Origin: Clostridia bacterium
Lineage (GTDB): Bacteria > Bacillota_A > Clostridia > UBA1212 > UBA1255
Length of the DNA: 64,000 nucleotides
NCBI GenBank assembly: GCA_017522515.1
Contig: JAFWZH010000235.1
Span: forward strand, 1 to 64,000
Direction: 5' to 3'
In this document: one piece after another, positions 27,431-36,153 of the stretch
How the letters are laid out: the number at the start of each line of letters is the position of its first letter
Numbering within the stretch: the first letter of the stretch is position 1
The notes under the pieces: generated by a model
What the model was told of the DNA's origin: nothing
The model's input: the letters and a program-made list of their open reading frames with translations, nothing else
The model's database searches: none
Translations under genes and position numbers: made by a program

Positions 27431-27462
27431 TTTTTACTTTTTCGATATGGTTTTAGTAAAAA
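27431..27462. repeat. TTTTTACTTTTT imperfect palindrome, copy 1
   Basis: TTTTTACTTTTT at 27431-27442 faces AGTAAAAA at 27455-27462. It is the least perfect of three copies in the window. Confidence 0.5.
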
Positions 27463-27520
27463 TTAAAAAAAGATTCGGATTTATTTTTGAATTAGGTTTT
27501 TTTGATGTTAAAACAACACG

Positions 27521-27558
27521 TTTTTACTTTTTAAGAGGGGTTAAAGTAAAAATGAAAA
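27521..27558. repeat. TTTTTACTTTTT palindrome, copy 2
   Basis: TTTTTACTTTTTAA (27521-27534) and TTAAAGTAAAAA (27541-27552) pair with a two-base bulge around a GAGGGG loop. The right flank AATGAAAA matches the flank of the perfect copy at 46951-46994. Confidence 0.6.
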
Positions 27559-27706
27559 GAATATGCTACATGGAATTAAAAGGGTAAGTTGGGATGTGTA
27601 TAATTGCTTCCGAAATATGTAAAAAATGGAGAATTGTGGAATTACTTTTTTGCAAAAAATGAATATTTATATATTGAAATTTATTAAAATTATTTTAAAA
27701 AGCATA

Positions 27707-27735
27707 TTGACGAACTGATGTGCGTGTGATAACAT
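27707..27735 (+). promoter_or_regulatory. Likely promoter of the PD-(D/E)XK-like gene
   Basis: TTGACG (27707-27712) and TAACAT (27730-27735) with a 17-base spacer, 45 bases before the ATG. Confidence 0.5.
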
Positions 27736-27779
27736 ACAAGGACAGCAAATTGATACTTGCTTTGGGAGGAGAGAAGAAA

Positions 27780-28715
27780 ATGAATGTGCACTGTTCCGAC
27801 AGACAAAAGAAAAAAACAGCAGTTTGGAAATGCGGATGCGTCTTGTACAGGCTTCAACAAATTGATCTAAGTAGATTTGAAAAGGGCAATATTATTGTAA
27901 AAAATCTGCGCCAGAAGCGTATTTTGTCAGATGGAACAGTTAAAATATACAATTATCATTATGAGAATATTGATGTTTTTGGTAAAGGACAGATTCACTT
28001 GCCTGTAAAAGGGAAGAAAAGGCATAATCCAAATGATTCAAACTGGAAAATTCGTGATGGTATTGTATATCGCAATGAAATAGAACAGCGAATAAATAAT
28101 GCGACCATTCGGTTAGACCGTGCCATTAAGGAACTAAATTCTTATAAAAAAAGTACAGAAAAGCTGGAAACGATGACGACCGTAATGGATTCCGTTAAAA
28201 GAGCAATGGCAAACAGGAAGGAATATGAGAAAATAAAGAAAATAGAGGCAGAAAAACATGGTAGTTTTAGTTGCGGTTCGATCTATGAAATAAACGGACT
28301 GATTGTCACTGATTTGGGAGAAGAGGTCAGATCGAAAAATGAATGTCTTTTTGCAAATAAGTTGCGGGAAATGAATATTCCGTATTTGTATGAAATGAGT
28401 ATTGGCGGTGGAGTTCTGCCGGATTTTACATTGTTTGTTGAGGATAAGGTGTATTTTGTAGAGCTTTTCGGCAAACTTAATGATGAGGAATACAGAGAAA
28501 AACAAAAGGAAAAGATAAAAAAATACGAAGAAATGGATATTTTTACTGGTGGGCAGTTAGTGTTGATTGATGTGACAATGGGTTTTAGTATGCCTATAAT
28601 TGAGGGGCTACTGCGGGAAATAATTGAGAATGGTGCACCTGAGAAAATGATAGCAGGGTATAGCAGGCATAAATACGATCAAATTGAAGCAAGGAAAAGG
28701 GCTTGTTTTGATTGA
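27780..28715 (+). CDS. PD-(D/E)XK nuclease-like protein of unknown role
   Basis: 311 residues from ATG 27780, chosen because GGGAGGAG lies 8 bases upstream; a GTG at 27720 would precede that site. The middle (about 105-165) is a charged helical region. The C-terminal half has the layout of a restriction-endonuclease fold: RSKNECLFANKL (helix with Glu), LPDFTLF (Asp), then VYFVELFGK about 12 residues on, where Glu and a following Lys could complete the site. Similar proteins in Clostridia have PDF and WEHFG motifs. The partner and target are unknown. It precedes the purine operon, but with its own promoter and no functional link visible. Confidence 0.6.
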   Translation: MNVHCSDRQKKKTAVWKCGCVLYRLQQIDLSRFEKGNIIVKNLRQKRILSDGTVKIYNYHYENIDVFGKGQIHLPVKGKKRHNPNDSNWKIRDGIVYRNEIEQRINNATIRLDRAIKELNSYKKSTEKLETMTTVMDSVKRAMANRKEYEKIKKIEAEKHGSFSCGSIYEINGLIVTDLGEEVRSKNECLFANKLREMNIPYLYEMSIGGGVLPDFTLFVEDKVYFVELFGKLNDEEYREKQKEKIKKYEEMDIFTGGQLVLIDVTMGFSMPIIEGLLREIIENGAPEKMIAGYSRHKYDQIEARKRACFD

Positions 28716-28740
28716 CAAAGGGAGGTTACTTTGATATCAT
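28712..28740 (+). promoter_or_regulatory. Promoter of the purine operon
   Basis: A consensus TTGACA (28712-28717), 17 bases, then TATCAT (28735-28740). Start of transcription would be near 28747, giving a leader of about 70 bases before purE. I see no purine riboswitch fold in it. Confidence 0.65.
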
Positions 28741-28814
28741 TGCAAATGTTGCAGATGGCAGAAAAAAGTAAATTCTGCAGTGATTTTCTTAAAAAATTCT
28801 AAGGAGCACAAGTC

Positions 28815-29348
28815 TTGATTATGGAGAAAAAAACTTCAAAAACATCTAAGGCCATGAAAGTATTGGTAATAATGGGAAGCGATTCCGATTACAATGTTAT
28901 GAAAGATTGTTTGGCCACATTAAAAAAGTTTGAAATAGAATACGAGTGTGTGGTATGTTCGGCACACAGAACACCTGAAAAATCTCGTGAACTTGCGAAG
29001 TCGGCAAAGAAAAACGGTTTTGCATGTATAATAGCGGCAGCAGGCAAAGCAGCACATTTGCCTGGTGTAATTGCAGCATATACAACAATTCCCGTAATCG
29101 GTGTGCCGATTAAAAGTGATGCACTTGACGGAATGGACGCGCTTCTTGCTATTGCACAAATGCCTCCCGGTATACCGGTTGCAACAGTCGCAATAAACGG
29201 TAGTGTAAATGCAGCTGTTTTAGCAGCACAAATAATGTCAGTAAAAAGCAAAGTTTTACAGAATAAATTAAAGGATTATAAGCAGGAGCTTGAAGAAAAA
29301 GTAGAAAAGAAAAATGCACAGCTTCAGGAGGTAATAAAAAATGGCTAA
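28815..29348 (+). CDS. purE: N5-carboxyaminoimidazole ribonucleotide mutase
   Basis: 177 residues. PurE moves the carboxyl group from N5-CAIR to give CAIR in de novo purine synthesis. Class I motifs are clear: MGSDSD near the N-terminus, SAHRTPE, and [10 protein letters not shown] with PPGIPVATV. The start is open: TTG 28815 has AAGGAG at an ideal 8-base spacing, while ATG 28821 lies 14 bases away. The basic N-terminal 14 residues and a Lys/Glu-rich C-terminal tail of about 20 residues extend the usual length (about 160). It overlaps purM by 8 bases, so the two are co-translated. The partner PurK is not in the window. Confidence 0.95.
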   Translation: MIMEKKTSKTSKAMKVLVIMGSDSDYNVMKDCLATLKKFEIEYECVVCSAHRTPEKSRELAKSAKKNGFACIIAAAGKAAHLPGVIAAYTTIPVIGVPIKSDALDGMDALLAIAQMPPGIPVATVAINGSVNAAVLAAQIMSVKSKVLQNKLKDYKQELEEKVEKKNAQLQEVIKNG

Positions 29349-30384
29349 TTACAAAGATGCAGGAGTAGATGTAGAGGCAGGTTATGAGGCTGTACGCCTT
29401 ATGAAAGAACATGTAAACAAGACTTTTAGAAAAGAAGTTTTAACAGGATTGGGCGGCTTTGGTTCGCTTTTTGAATTGGATCTCAGCAAATTTGAGCAAC
29501 CTGTACTTATTTCGGGAACAGATGGTGTCGGTACAAAGCTCAAAATCTCTTTTTTGACAGACAAGTATGACACAGTAGGTATAGATTGTGTAGCAATGTG
29601 TGTAAATGATATTGTTTGCAGCGGCGCAGAACCATTGTTTTTCTTAGACTACATAGCAGTAGGCAAGAATATTCCTGAGAGAGTGGCAACAATAGTAAAA
29701 GGTGTGGCTGACGGTTGCCTGCAGGCAGGCTGTTCATTGGTTGGCGGCGAAACTGCAGAAATGCCGGGATTTTACAGCGTAGACGAATTTGATATTGCCG
29801 GTTTTGCTGTTGGAGCAGTTTCAAAAAACAAGATAATCAACGGTAGCGAAATAAAACCGGGTGACGTGTTAATTGGACTTCCATCTTCTGGTGTTCACAG
29901 CAATGGTTATTCACTTGTGAGAAAAATTATTAATCCTTCAAAAGAGCGTCTGGGTGAATATGTACAAAGTTTGGGCTGTACAATGGGAGAAGAACTTCTT
30001 AAACCAACTAAAATATACGTAAAAACAGCACTTGATCTTATTGAAAAATTCAAAATAAAAGGCATTGCGCATATTACAGGTGGAGGATTCTTTGAAAATA
30101 TTCCCAGAATGGGCAACGAAAATCTTCGCTACGTAATAGACAGAGGCAGTTGGCCGGTGTTGCCGATATTCAATACCCTTATGCAATTAGGTCATGTTGA
30201 AGAAATTGACATGTATAATACTTTTAATATGGGTATAGGTATGGTTATGGCGGTTAATGCTAAAGATGCAGATTCAATAATAAATTATCTTGCTGAAAAA
30301 GGTGAGAATGCATATAAGATTGGTATTGTTTCAGATAAATTGCCGGAAGATGGCATGACAAGAGGCACTCTTACAGTGCGATAA
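29341..30384 (+). CDS. purM: Phosphoribosylformylglycinamidine cyclo-ligase
   Basis: 347 residues, the normal length. PurM closes the imidazole ring, turning FGAM into AIR with ATP. The signature [11 protein letters not shown] (about residues 139-149), an N-terminal [11 protein letters not shown] nucleotide-binding block, and [12 protein letters not shown] near residue 243 are all present. ATG 29341 lies inside the purE 3' end, with an AGGAGG site 7-8 bases before it. It is the second gene of the operon. Confidence 0.97.
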   Translation: MANYKDAGVDVEAGYEAVRLMKEHVNKTFRKEVLTGLGGFGSLFELDLSKFEQPVLISGTDGVGTKLKISFLTDKYDTVGIDCVAMCVNDIVCSGAEPLFFLDYIAVGKNIPERVATIVKGVADGCLQAGCSLVGGETAEMPGFYSVDEFDIAGFAVGAVSKNKIINGSEIKPGDVLIGLPSSGVHSNGYSLVRKIINPSKERLGEYVQSLGCTMGEELLKPTKIYVKTALDLIEKFKIKGIAHITGGGFFENIPRMGNENLRYVIDRGSWPVLPIFNTLMQLGHVEEIDMYNTFNMGIGMVMAVNAKDADSIINYLAEKGENAYKIGIVSDKLPEDGMTRGTLTVR

Positions 30385-30410
30385 GATGTGTTTGTAACGG
30401 AGGAACGAGT

Positions 30411-31001
30411 ATGTTTCGAATTGGAGTTCTTGTTTCAGGTGGAGGCACAAATCTGCAGGCAATTATTGATAGGATAGAAGATGGATACTTGAGTAATTGT
30501 ATAATTACATCGGTGGTATCAAGCAAAGAGGGAGTTTTTGCTTTAGAAAGAGCAAAAAAGCACGGCATTTCCGCAAAATGCATTTCGAGAAAAGCGTATG
30601 CAAATGCAGAGGAGTACAGCAGTGCATTGGCAAACCATTTTGAACAGGAAAATGTTGATTTAATAGTACTTGCAGGTTTTCTTACTGTTTTGAGTGAAAA
30701 CTTTATTAAAAAATTTGAAAATAGAATTATCAATGTACACCCGTCTTTGATTCCGTCTTTCTGCGGAAAGGGTTTTTATGGACTTATTCCGCATGAAGAA
30801 GCTTTAAAATATGGTGTCAAAGTGACCGGTGCTACAGTTCATTTTGTAAATGGAGAAGTGGATGGCGGCAAAATAATTCTTCAAAAGGCAGTGTATGTGC
30901 AAGACGACGACACTCCGGAAGTACTCCAGGCTCGTGTTATGAAAGAAGCTGAACATATAATTTTGCCGGAGGCAATCAAAAAATTGAGCATGGAGAAATA
31001 A
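30411..31001 (+). CDS. purN: Phosphoribosylglycinamide formyltransferase
   Basis: 196 residues. PurN transfers a formyl group from 10-formyl-THF to GAR. It shows the N-terminal LVSGGGTNLQAI loop, the INVHPSLIPSF catalytic segment (Asn and His near residues 105-107), and GATVHFVNGEVDGGKI with the conserved Asp. ACGGAGGAACGAGT precedes the ATG, 26 bases after purM. In the same operon and strand as its neighbours. Confidence 0.96.
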   Translation: MFRIGVLVSGGGTNLQAIIDRIEDGYLSNCIITSVVSSKEGVFALERAKKHGISAKCISRKAYANAEEYSSALANHFEQENVDLIVLAGFLTVLSENFIKKFENRIINVHPSLIPSFCGKGFYGLIPHEEALKYGVKVTGATVHFVNGEVDGGKIILQKAVYVQDDDTPEVLQARVMKEAEHIILPEAIKKLSMEK

Positions 31002-31031
31002 ACAAAAGAGTAAAAAGGAGATTCCTTAGTT

Positions 31032-32294
31032 ATGAAAATATTGGTAATAGGCGGCGGCGGTCGCGAACATGCAATAATAAAAAAGTTAGCAGAGAGTTCT
31101 AAAAAACCGGAGCTTTACTGTGCCCCCGGTAATGGTGGTATTTCAGAGGATGCGACATGTGTACCTTTTAAAGCAACTGATAAAGCGTCTGCAGTTAAAT
31201 TTGCTGTAGATAATAAGATTGATATGGTAATGGTTGCTCCTGACGATCCGCTTAGTATAGGAATGGTAGATGATCTTGAAGCTGCGGGTGTGAGAGCTTT
31301 TGGACCTGTTGCCAAGGCGGCACAGATTGAGGCAAGTAAAGTTTTTTCAAAAGCGCTTATGAAAAAATATAACATTCCGACAGCAGAATATGAAGTATTT
31401 GAAGATAGTGAAGCGGCCATAGAATATTTAAAACGAGATCAGCAACAGTATCCTGCTGTTATTAAGGCTGATGGCTTGGCTTTAGGCAAAGGTGTTATTA
31501 TAGCTCCTGATTTTGATACTGCTTGCGATGCCGTTAAAGGCATGTTGGATGGTGGAATGTTTGGTAAGTCCGGTAGTCGTGTTGTTATAGAAGAATTCAT
31601 GACAGGCCCGGAAGTTACAGTTCTTGCTTTTACAGACGGTAAAACAGTAAAACCGATGGTTTCTTCCCAGGATCATAAAAGAGCTTTTGACGGAGATAAA
31701 GGACCGAATACCGGTGGTATGGGAGCATTTTCTCCAAGTATGAATTATACAGATGAAATCGCAGATATATGCATGAATACGATATTTAAGCCTACAGTTG
31801 ATGCTTTGGCAGCAGAGGGAATAAAATATAAAGGTGTCATATATTTTGGTTTAATGCTTACTCCAAACGGACCGAAGGTTGTTGAGTATAATTCTCGTTT
31901 TGGTGATCCCGAAACACAATGTGTTTTGCCGAGACTTGATACTGACTTAATAGATATTTTTGATGCGGTAATTGATGAAAGGCTTGAAGAAATTGACATA
32001 AAATGGAAAAAAGAAGCGGCTTGCTGTGTTGTTATTGCTTCAGGAGGATACCCTGTAAAATATCAGTCAGGGTATGAGATTTCAGGACTTGACGAGGCAG
32101 CAAAGACAGGTGTGACAGTATATCATGCGGGCACAAAGAAAGAAAACGATAAGTTTTATAATGCAGGTGGCAGAGTGCTTGGCATAACAGCATTGGGTGA
32201 TACACTTTCTGAAGCTATAACAAAAGCATATAATGGCGTGGAAAAAATATCATGGACAGATTCTTTCTATAGGAAGGATATTGGTAGAAAATGA
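31032..32294 (+). CDS. purD: Phosphoribosylamine-glycine ligase
   Basis: 420 residues, full length. PurD joins phosphoribosylamine and glycine with ATP to form GAR, the step before PurN. It begins with KILVIGGGGREHAI, has the ATP-grasp block KADGLALGKGV, a central QDHKRAFDGDKGPNTGGMGAFSP-type stretch (about residues 214-236), and VEYNSRFGDPE for metal binding. AAAAGGAG precedes the ATG. Its last four bases overlap the next gene in ATGA. purF, purL, purC, purB and purH are not in this window. Confidence 0.97.
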   Translation: MKILVIGGGGREHAIIKKLAESSKKPELYCAPGNGGISEDATCVPFKATDKASAVKFAVDNKIDMVMVAPDDPLSIGMVDDLEAAGVRAFGPVAKAAQIEASKVFSKALMKKYNIPTAEYEVFEDSEAAIEYLKRDQQQYPAVIKADGLALGKGVIIAPDFDTACDAVKGMLDGGMFGKSGSRVVIEEFMTGPEVTVLAFTDGKTVKPMVSSQDHKRAFDGDKGPNTGGMGAFSPSMNYTDEIADICMNTIFKPTVDALAAEGIKYKGVIYFGLMLTPNGPKVVEYNSRFGDPETQCVLPRLDTDLIDIFDAVIDERLEEIDIKWKKEAACCVVIASGGYPVKYQSGYEISGLDEAAKTGVTVYHAGTKKENDKFYNAGGRVLGITALGDTLSEAITKAYNGVEKISWTDSFYRKDIGRK

Positions 32295-33292
32295 TAATTT
32301 ACGTTGAGGAGCAGGCGGATCCTAAACAACTGGAAACTTTAAAGGAGTGGCTTAATGGTATCGGTGTTGAAGTGCACAGTCTTAAAGGCGAGAACGGCAC
32401 AATACTTGGACTTTTAGGAGAAACACAGAATGTAGACATAGAGATGGTTCAAGGTCTGGATTTTGTAAAGAAAGTTGTTAAAGTCAAGGAACCTTACAAA
32501 AGCTCTAATCGAAAATTTCATCCTAATGATACTGTAATAGAGGTCGGAAAGGCTAAATTGGGAGGCGGATATTTTGCTGCAATAGCCGGTCCGTGTTCAG
32601 TAGAGTCAACAGAGCAAATTTGCGGTATAGCAAAAGCAGTAAAAGAGGCAGGAGCCACAATGCTTCGCGGTGGAGCTTTTAAACCAAGAACGTCGCCTTA
32701 CTCATTTCAAGGCCTTCGCAGTAAAGGAATTGAGCTATTGTTACAGGCAAAACAAATTACAGGAATGGCAATAGTTTCTGAAATAATGGATATAGGCAGT
32801 ATTGATGTTTTTGAGCATGTGGATGTAATACAAATCGGTGCGCGTAATATGCAGAATTTCGAGCTGCTTAAAGAAATAGGACGCACAGACAAAGTGATTT
32901 TGCTTAAAAGAGGATTAGCAAATACTCTTAAAGAATTTTTAATGAGTGCAGAGTATATTATGGCAAGTGGCAACGAAAAAGTTATTTTATGTGAGCGAGG
33001 TATAAGAACTTTTGAAACTGCGACAAGGAATACTTTGGATATTTCTGCGATACCAATGTTGAAAAAAATGTCTCATTTGCCGGTAATTGTAGATCCAAGC
33101 CATGCGGCGGGAAGAGCTGATCTTGTACGACCACTTGCTTTAGCTGCAGTTGCGGCAGGTGCAGACGGAATTATGGTGGAGGTTCATAACGATCCTGTTC
33201 ATGCGCTGTGTGATGGGCCACAATCAATAAAACCTGAGGAATTTCAATCTCTTATGGGAGAAATTGAGAAAGTTCGCAGCGTACTGTTTTAG
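32291..33292 (+). CDS. aroF: 3-deoxy-7-phosphoheptulonate (DAHP) synthase, type with N-terminal regulatory domain
   Basis: 333 residues. The enzyme condenses phosphoenolpyruvate and erythrose 4-phosphate, the first step to aromatic amino acids. Residues 1-75 form a ferredoxin-like regulatory domain seen in class I-beta enzymes. The catalytic barrel has [24 protein letters not shown] and VDPSHAAGR. It overlaps purD by four bases, so purine and aromatic genes share one transcript. Its end is only 4 bases from the end of the convergent gene. Feedback control through the N-terminal domain is likely from family knowledge. Confidence 0.95.
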   Translation: MIIYVEEQADPKQLETLKEWLNGIGVEVHSLKGENGTILGLLGETQNVDIEMVQGLDFVKKVVKVKEPYKSSNRKFHPNDTVIEVGKAKLGGGYFAAIAGPCSVESTEQICGIAKAVKEAGATMLRGGAFKPRTSPYSFQGLRSKGIELLLQAKQITGMAIVSEIMDIGSIDVFEHVDVIQIGARNMQNFELLKEIGRTDKVILLKRGLANTLKEFLMSAEYIMASGNEKVILCERGIRTFETATRNTLDISAIPMLKKMSHLPVIVDPSHAAGRADLVRPLALAAVAAGADGIMVEVHNDPVHALCDGPQSIKPEEFQSLMGEIEKVRSVLF

Positions 33293-33296
33293 ATAT

Positions 33297-33755
33297 TTAA
33301 AAGAAATATTTTGATATAATTGCGTATAAAGAGCCGAGAAGCAGAAACGGAGCAAAGGGAAGCGTTTTTGTTTTCGGCTTTTTTAATGCGAAATTATATA
33401 TGCCTGTGAATATAGCAAAAAGCGCACAAGAAAAAAAGGATGCGCAAAGAGTGATAATAGAAAGTCTAAAACCTAAAAATAACCCTGAAAATGCTGATAA
33501 TTTTAAGTCGCCGGCTCCCATACTGTTATTGATAAAGAAAGGAATTCCGATGAAAATTAAAGGGAGAAAAAATCCTCCTAAAACAGAAAATATATATGCT
33601 TTACTGAAATTCCACTGAAGAATTATTTTAAATATCGCTATATTCAGCATTAAAAAGCTTATTTTATTTGGTATGATTCTTTTTTTGAAATCGGTCATAG
33701 AAGCAACGAAGAGCAGAAAAAAATAAACGCAGTCCAAAAAAACAAAAGCAAACAT
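33297..33755 (-). CDS. Prepilin peptidase-like membrane aspartyl protease (A24)
   Basis: 152 residues from ATG 33755, fixed by AAGGTGG 8 bases upstream; longer in-frame starts lack such a site. It is almost wholly hydrophobic, with about five membrane spans. Both A24 aspartates are visible: one in MTDFKKRIIPN (about residue 21) and one in GAGDLKL (about residue 81). FAPFLLLG closes the protein. It is the short, TadV/CpaA-like form without the N-methylation domain. Such enzymes trim pilin leaders, but no pilin or Tad gene is in the window. It is an orphan that converges on aroF. Confidence 0.75.
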   Translation of the reverse strand: MFAFVFLDCVYFFLLFVASMTDFKKRIIPNKISFLMLNIAIFKIILQWNFSKAYIFSVLGGFFLPLIFIGIPFFINNSMGAGDLKLSAFSGLFLGFRLSIITLCASFFSCALFAIFTGIYNFALKKPKTKTLPFAPFLLLGSLYAIISKYFF

Positions 33756-33868
33756 AAAAATAACCACCTTGCACATATAAGATTGTTTTAGTATAACAGA
33801 TACAGAATAACGAAAATGATTTCCCGGGAAATAAAAAGAAGAAATTTGAACATTTTTTAATATAAAAT

Positions 33869-33897
33869 TTGACACTTATGGAAAACAATGGTAAACT
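33869..33897 (+). promoter_or_regulatory. Promoter upstream of small-RNA candidate 1
   Basis: Consensus TTGACA (33869-33874), 17 bases, TAAACT (33892-33897). No coding frame with a ribosome site follows. Confidence 0.55.
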
Positions 33898-33903
33898 GAT
33901 AAA

Positions 33904-34010
33904 AGAGTAGAAAACATGCGGTGTTTTTTACAGAGAGTTCTTTTTTTTCCTTTTCTAATATTTTTCAATTAACCCATGGCACGACGCTGTGGGTTGCTTG
34001 TTTTTGTTTA
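33904..34010 (+). ncRNA. Candidate small RNA 1
   Basis: Starts about 7 bases after the -10 box above. A short hairpin AAAACA/TGTTTT (33911-33927) is followed by a pyrimidine-rich, single-stranded stretch. It then ends in a 10-bp stem (33971-33980 with 33986-33995, loop ACGAC) and a T-rich run, like a terminator. No open frame with a ribosome site is seen. I do not recognise a known RNA family; it lacks SRP and 6S features. The strand is inferred from promoter and T-run. Confidence 0.4.
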
Positions 34011-34122
34011 AAATACCGCACTGAAAATTCGCAAATGCGAAAAAAATGTGACTTTTATTTTAATAATTTGCATTTTTGTGGTTGAAATAACATTTTTTTG
34101 GACTTTTTCGAAACAGTTCGTA

Positions 34123-34151
34123 TTGTATAGTTAAAAAACGTATGATATAAT
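34123..34151 (+). promoter_or_regulatory. Promoter upstream of small-RNA candidate 2
   Basis: TTGTAT (34123-34128), 17 bases, perfect TATAAT (34146-34151). The predicted start base is G34158. Confidence 0.55.
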
Positions 34152-34157
34152 GCAGAA

Positions 34158-34257
34158 GCAAGAAAGAGATAGTCAATTAGCAATGTTGGCGTTTATTAGT
34201 AAATCCTTTTCTAAAACTTTCTTGCACATTCGGGGCTGTAAAAAACAGCCCCTTTTT
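34158..34257 (+). ncRNA. Candidate small RNA 2 with closed 5'/3' stem
   Basis: The first nine bases expected from the promoter, GCAAGAAAG (34158-34166), are the exact reverse complement of CTTTCTTGC (34217-34225). This closes a domain of about 50 bases. A strong terminator follows. The fact that the stem begins on the predicted start base supports a real structured RNA of about 100 bases. It has no ribosome site or credible frame. No known family comes to mind; it is too short for 6S RNA and lacks the SRP tetraloop region. Confidence 0.5.
34232..34257 (+). terminator. Terminator of small-RNA candidate 2
   Basis: GGGGCTGT (34232-34239) pairs exactly with ACAGCCCC (34245-34252), then five T. 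Confidence 0.85.
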
Positions 34258-34259
34258 AT

Positions 34260-34287
34260 TTGACATAAAGTACTCAAAGTGTATAAT
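34260..34287 (+). promoter_or_regulatory. Consensus promoter of the GH99-like gene
   Basis: TTGACA (34260-34265), 16 bases, TATAAT (34282-34287): both boxes perfect. It sits 3 bases after the T-run of the preceding terminator and shows that translation starts at 34318, not upstream. Confidence 0.75.
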
Positions 34288-34317
34288 GAATTAAACTTTT
34301 GTCAGGAGGTCATATAT

Positions 34318-36069
34318 ATGAATGTTGGGAAATATACAGGTCCTTATTCGAAACAAAACGGTTCATTCGCAGCAGAAGACGATTTAGGAAGAGTTTTGCC
34401 CTTGGATAATGATGTTACAAATATAAGAAAAGACAGAAAAGTAGGAATTTTCTATTTTCTATGGATAGGAGAACACGGCACAGGAGGTCCTTATGACATT
34501 AGCAAAATTACGCAAGAACATCCTGAAGCAGTAGAATCAGAAGAAAATTGGTACGCTTCGGGAGGCGGAGCAAGAGGAGAACATCATTTTTGGGGAAAGC
34601 CCCTTTTTGGCTACTACAAATCCTCAGATGAATGGGTTATGAGAAAACACCTTCAAATGCTTACAGATGCCGGTGTTGATTTTATCGTGTTTGATACAAC
34701 AAATGGACCTACATATGATGACCGAATGGTGCAAATAATAGACGTTTGGTATGAATATTTAGAAAAAGGAGTAAATGTTCCAAAAATGTCCTTCTATACA
34801 AATACAGCATCAGGGCAGACAATGGAGCATATCTTCAAAAAATTGTATAAAAACGAAGAGCTTCACAAAAAGTATCCAAGGTTAGATGAACTGTGGTTTA
34901 AACATGACGGTAAGCCAATGATGATAGGTATCGAAGCCGAAGCAAGTCAAGAAATAAAAGAATATTTCACATTCAAAGAATCAGTCTGGCCAAATGCCGG
35001 CAGATGCGATAATGGTTTTCCGTGGATGGAATTTAATCGCTCGCTCAAACCGGAGTCTGTTTACGGCAGAGAAGGAAGGAAAGAAGTAATGAATGTTTCC
35101 GTTGCACAGCATTCCGACACGTGCAGATTTAGTGCTACAGCATGGTACGGAGCCAATGATATGACAAGGTCTTGGCACAACGGAGAAAATGATACCGCAG
35201 AAGATGCAATTCTTTATGGCTATAACTTTGCAGAGCAATGGGAATATGCAATAGAGCAGGACCCTGAAATGGTATTTGTTACCGGATGGAATGAATGGGT
35301 GGCACAAAGACAACCGGCAGGAATTATTAAGGATGAACCGATTTGGTTCGTAGATTGCGCCACATATAATTGCAGTCGTGATGTGGAACCGGCAGCAGAA
35401 GTTTTCGGAGATAATTATTATATGCAGCTTTGCAATTACATAAGACGTTATAAGGGAACCTTGCCAAGAGTTCACGTAGGAGAGGAAAATACGATTGATA
35501 TTAACGGCAGTTTTTCTCAATGGGACTCAGATAAAATAACTGCTGTATATACAGATTACAGTGGTGACACAGCTAAAAGGTGCGCAAAAGGTTTTGGCGA
35601 GCTTGAGTATGTAAACGATACAGGACGAAATGATTTTACTTGCCTCAAGGTTTGCAGAGATAGCAAAAATATTTACTTTTACGCAGAAACAGCAGAAAAA
35701 ATTACGAATCCGACAGATGATAATTGGATGACGCTTTTTATAAAGTTGGGAAATGGTAAAAAAGGATATAACTATGCCGTTAATTTTGAAAAACCTGAAA
35801 AGACAGGAGCTGTTTTGTCACAATGTCAAGAAGACGGTCAGTGGAAAAAGATAGATGTTGTTGCAATGAAAATAGAATATAATAAAATGATGCTGGCAAT
35901 TTCGAGAGAAACATTGGAAATCGGCAACAACCTTGTAGACTTTCAATTTAAATGGGCAGATAATTACAGAAAAAATGAAAAAGGACAAGTGGATATTTAC
36001 TCATTTTATTGCGATGGCGACGCCGCGCCATATGGCAGAATGAATTACGTTTACTCTGAGAAGGTGTAA
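34318..36069 (+). CDS. GH99-like glycoside hydrolase domain protein with CBM9-like C-terminus
   Basis: 583 residues from ATG 34318, with AGGAGG 8 bases upstream and a consensus promoter before it. There is no signal peptide. The N-terminal 390 residues look like a TIM barrel: VGIFYFLWIGEHG, GVDFIVFDT, and FVTGWNEWVAQRQ, the last a hallmark of GH99/GH71-like and WbsX-type domains. The C-terminal 180 residues (DINGSFSQWDS, GDTAKRCAKG, NIYFYAETA) resemble a CBM9-type sandwich. It probably acts on an alpha-linked oligosaccharide inside the cell. The substrate is not readable. It forms its own unit, with a separate promoter candidate before the next gene. Confidence 0.65.
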   Translation: MNVGKYTGPYSKQNGSFAAEDDLGRVLPLDNDVTNIRKDRKVGIFYFLWIGEHGTGGPYDISKITQEHPEAVESEENWYASGGGARGEHHFWGKPLFGYYKSSDEWVMRKHLQMLTDAGVDFIVFDTTNGPTYDDRMVQIIDVWYEYLEKGVNVPKMSFYTNTASGQTMEHIFKKLYKNEELHKKYPRLDELWFKHDGKPMMIGIEAEASQEIKEYFTFKESVWPNAGRCDNGFPWMEFNRSLKPESVYGREGRKEVMNVSVAQHSDTCRFSATAWYGANDMTRSWHNGENDTAEDAILYGYNFAEQWEYAIEQDPEMVFVTGWNEWVAQRQPAGIIKDEPIWFVDCATYNCSRDVEPAAEVFGDNYYMQLCNYIRRYKGTLPRVHVGEENTIDINGSFSQWDSDKITAVYTDYSGDTAKRCAKGFGELEYVNDTGRNDFTCLKVCRDSKNIYFYAETAEKITNPTDDNWMTLFIKLGNGKKGYNYAVNFEKPEKTGAVLSQCQEDGQWKKIDVVAMKIEYNKMMLAISRETLEIGNNLVDFQFKWADNYRKNEKGQVDIYSFYCDGDAAPYGRMNYVYSEKV

Positions 36070-36091
36070 AATAAAATAACGTTTAAATTCA

Positions 36092-36121
36092 TTGCTTAAA
36101 ATATTGCATTTGTGGTACAAT
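36092..36121 (+). promoter_or_regulatory. Likely promoter of the YugP-like gene
   Basis: TTGCTT (36092-36097), 18 bases, TACAAT (36116-36121), 32 bases before the start codon. Confidence 0.45.
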
Positions 36122-36153
36122 AAGAAAAATGATTTTTCAGAGGTGAAAAGAGC

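Noticed and set aside
27276..27587. 103-codon frame in the AT-rich spacer
   Set aside because: Its middle is only the Leu/Phe product of a 9-base T-rich repeat, it overlaps the promoter of the opposite-strand gene, and no ribosome site precedes it.
28731..28802. Short leader frame before purE (TTG start, stop overlapping the purE ribosome site)
   Set aside because: A good promoter has its -10 box at 28735-28740, so the transcript would begin after this start codon.
28741..28814. Purine riboswitch in the purE leader
   Set aside because: The leader is only about 70 bases and shows neither the conserved three-way junction bases nor an anti-terminator.
33904..34257. 6S, SRP or tmRNA
   Set aside because: Lengths of about 100 bases, no SRP GGAA loop region, no long 6S bubble, no tmRNA reading frame.
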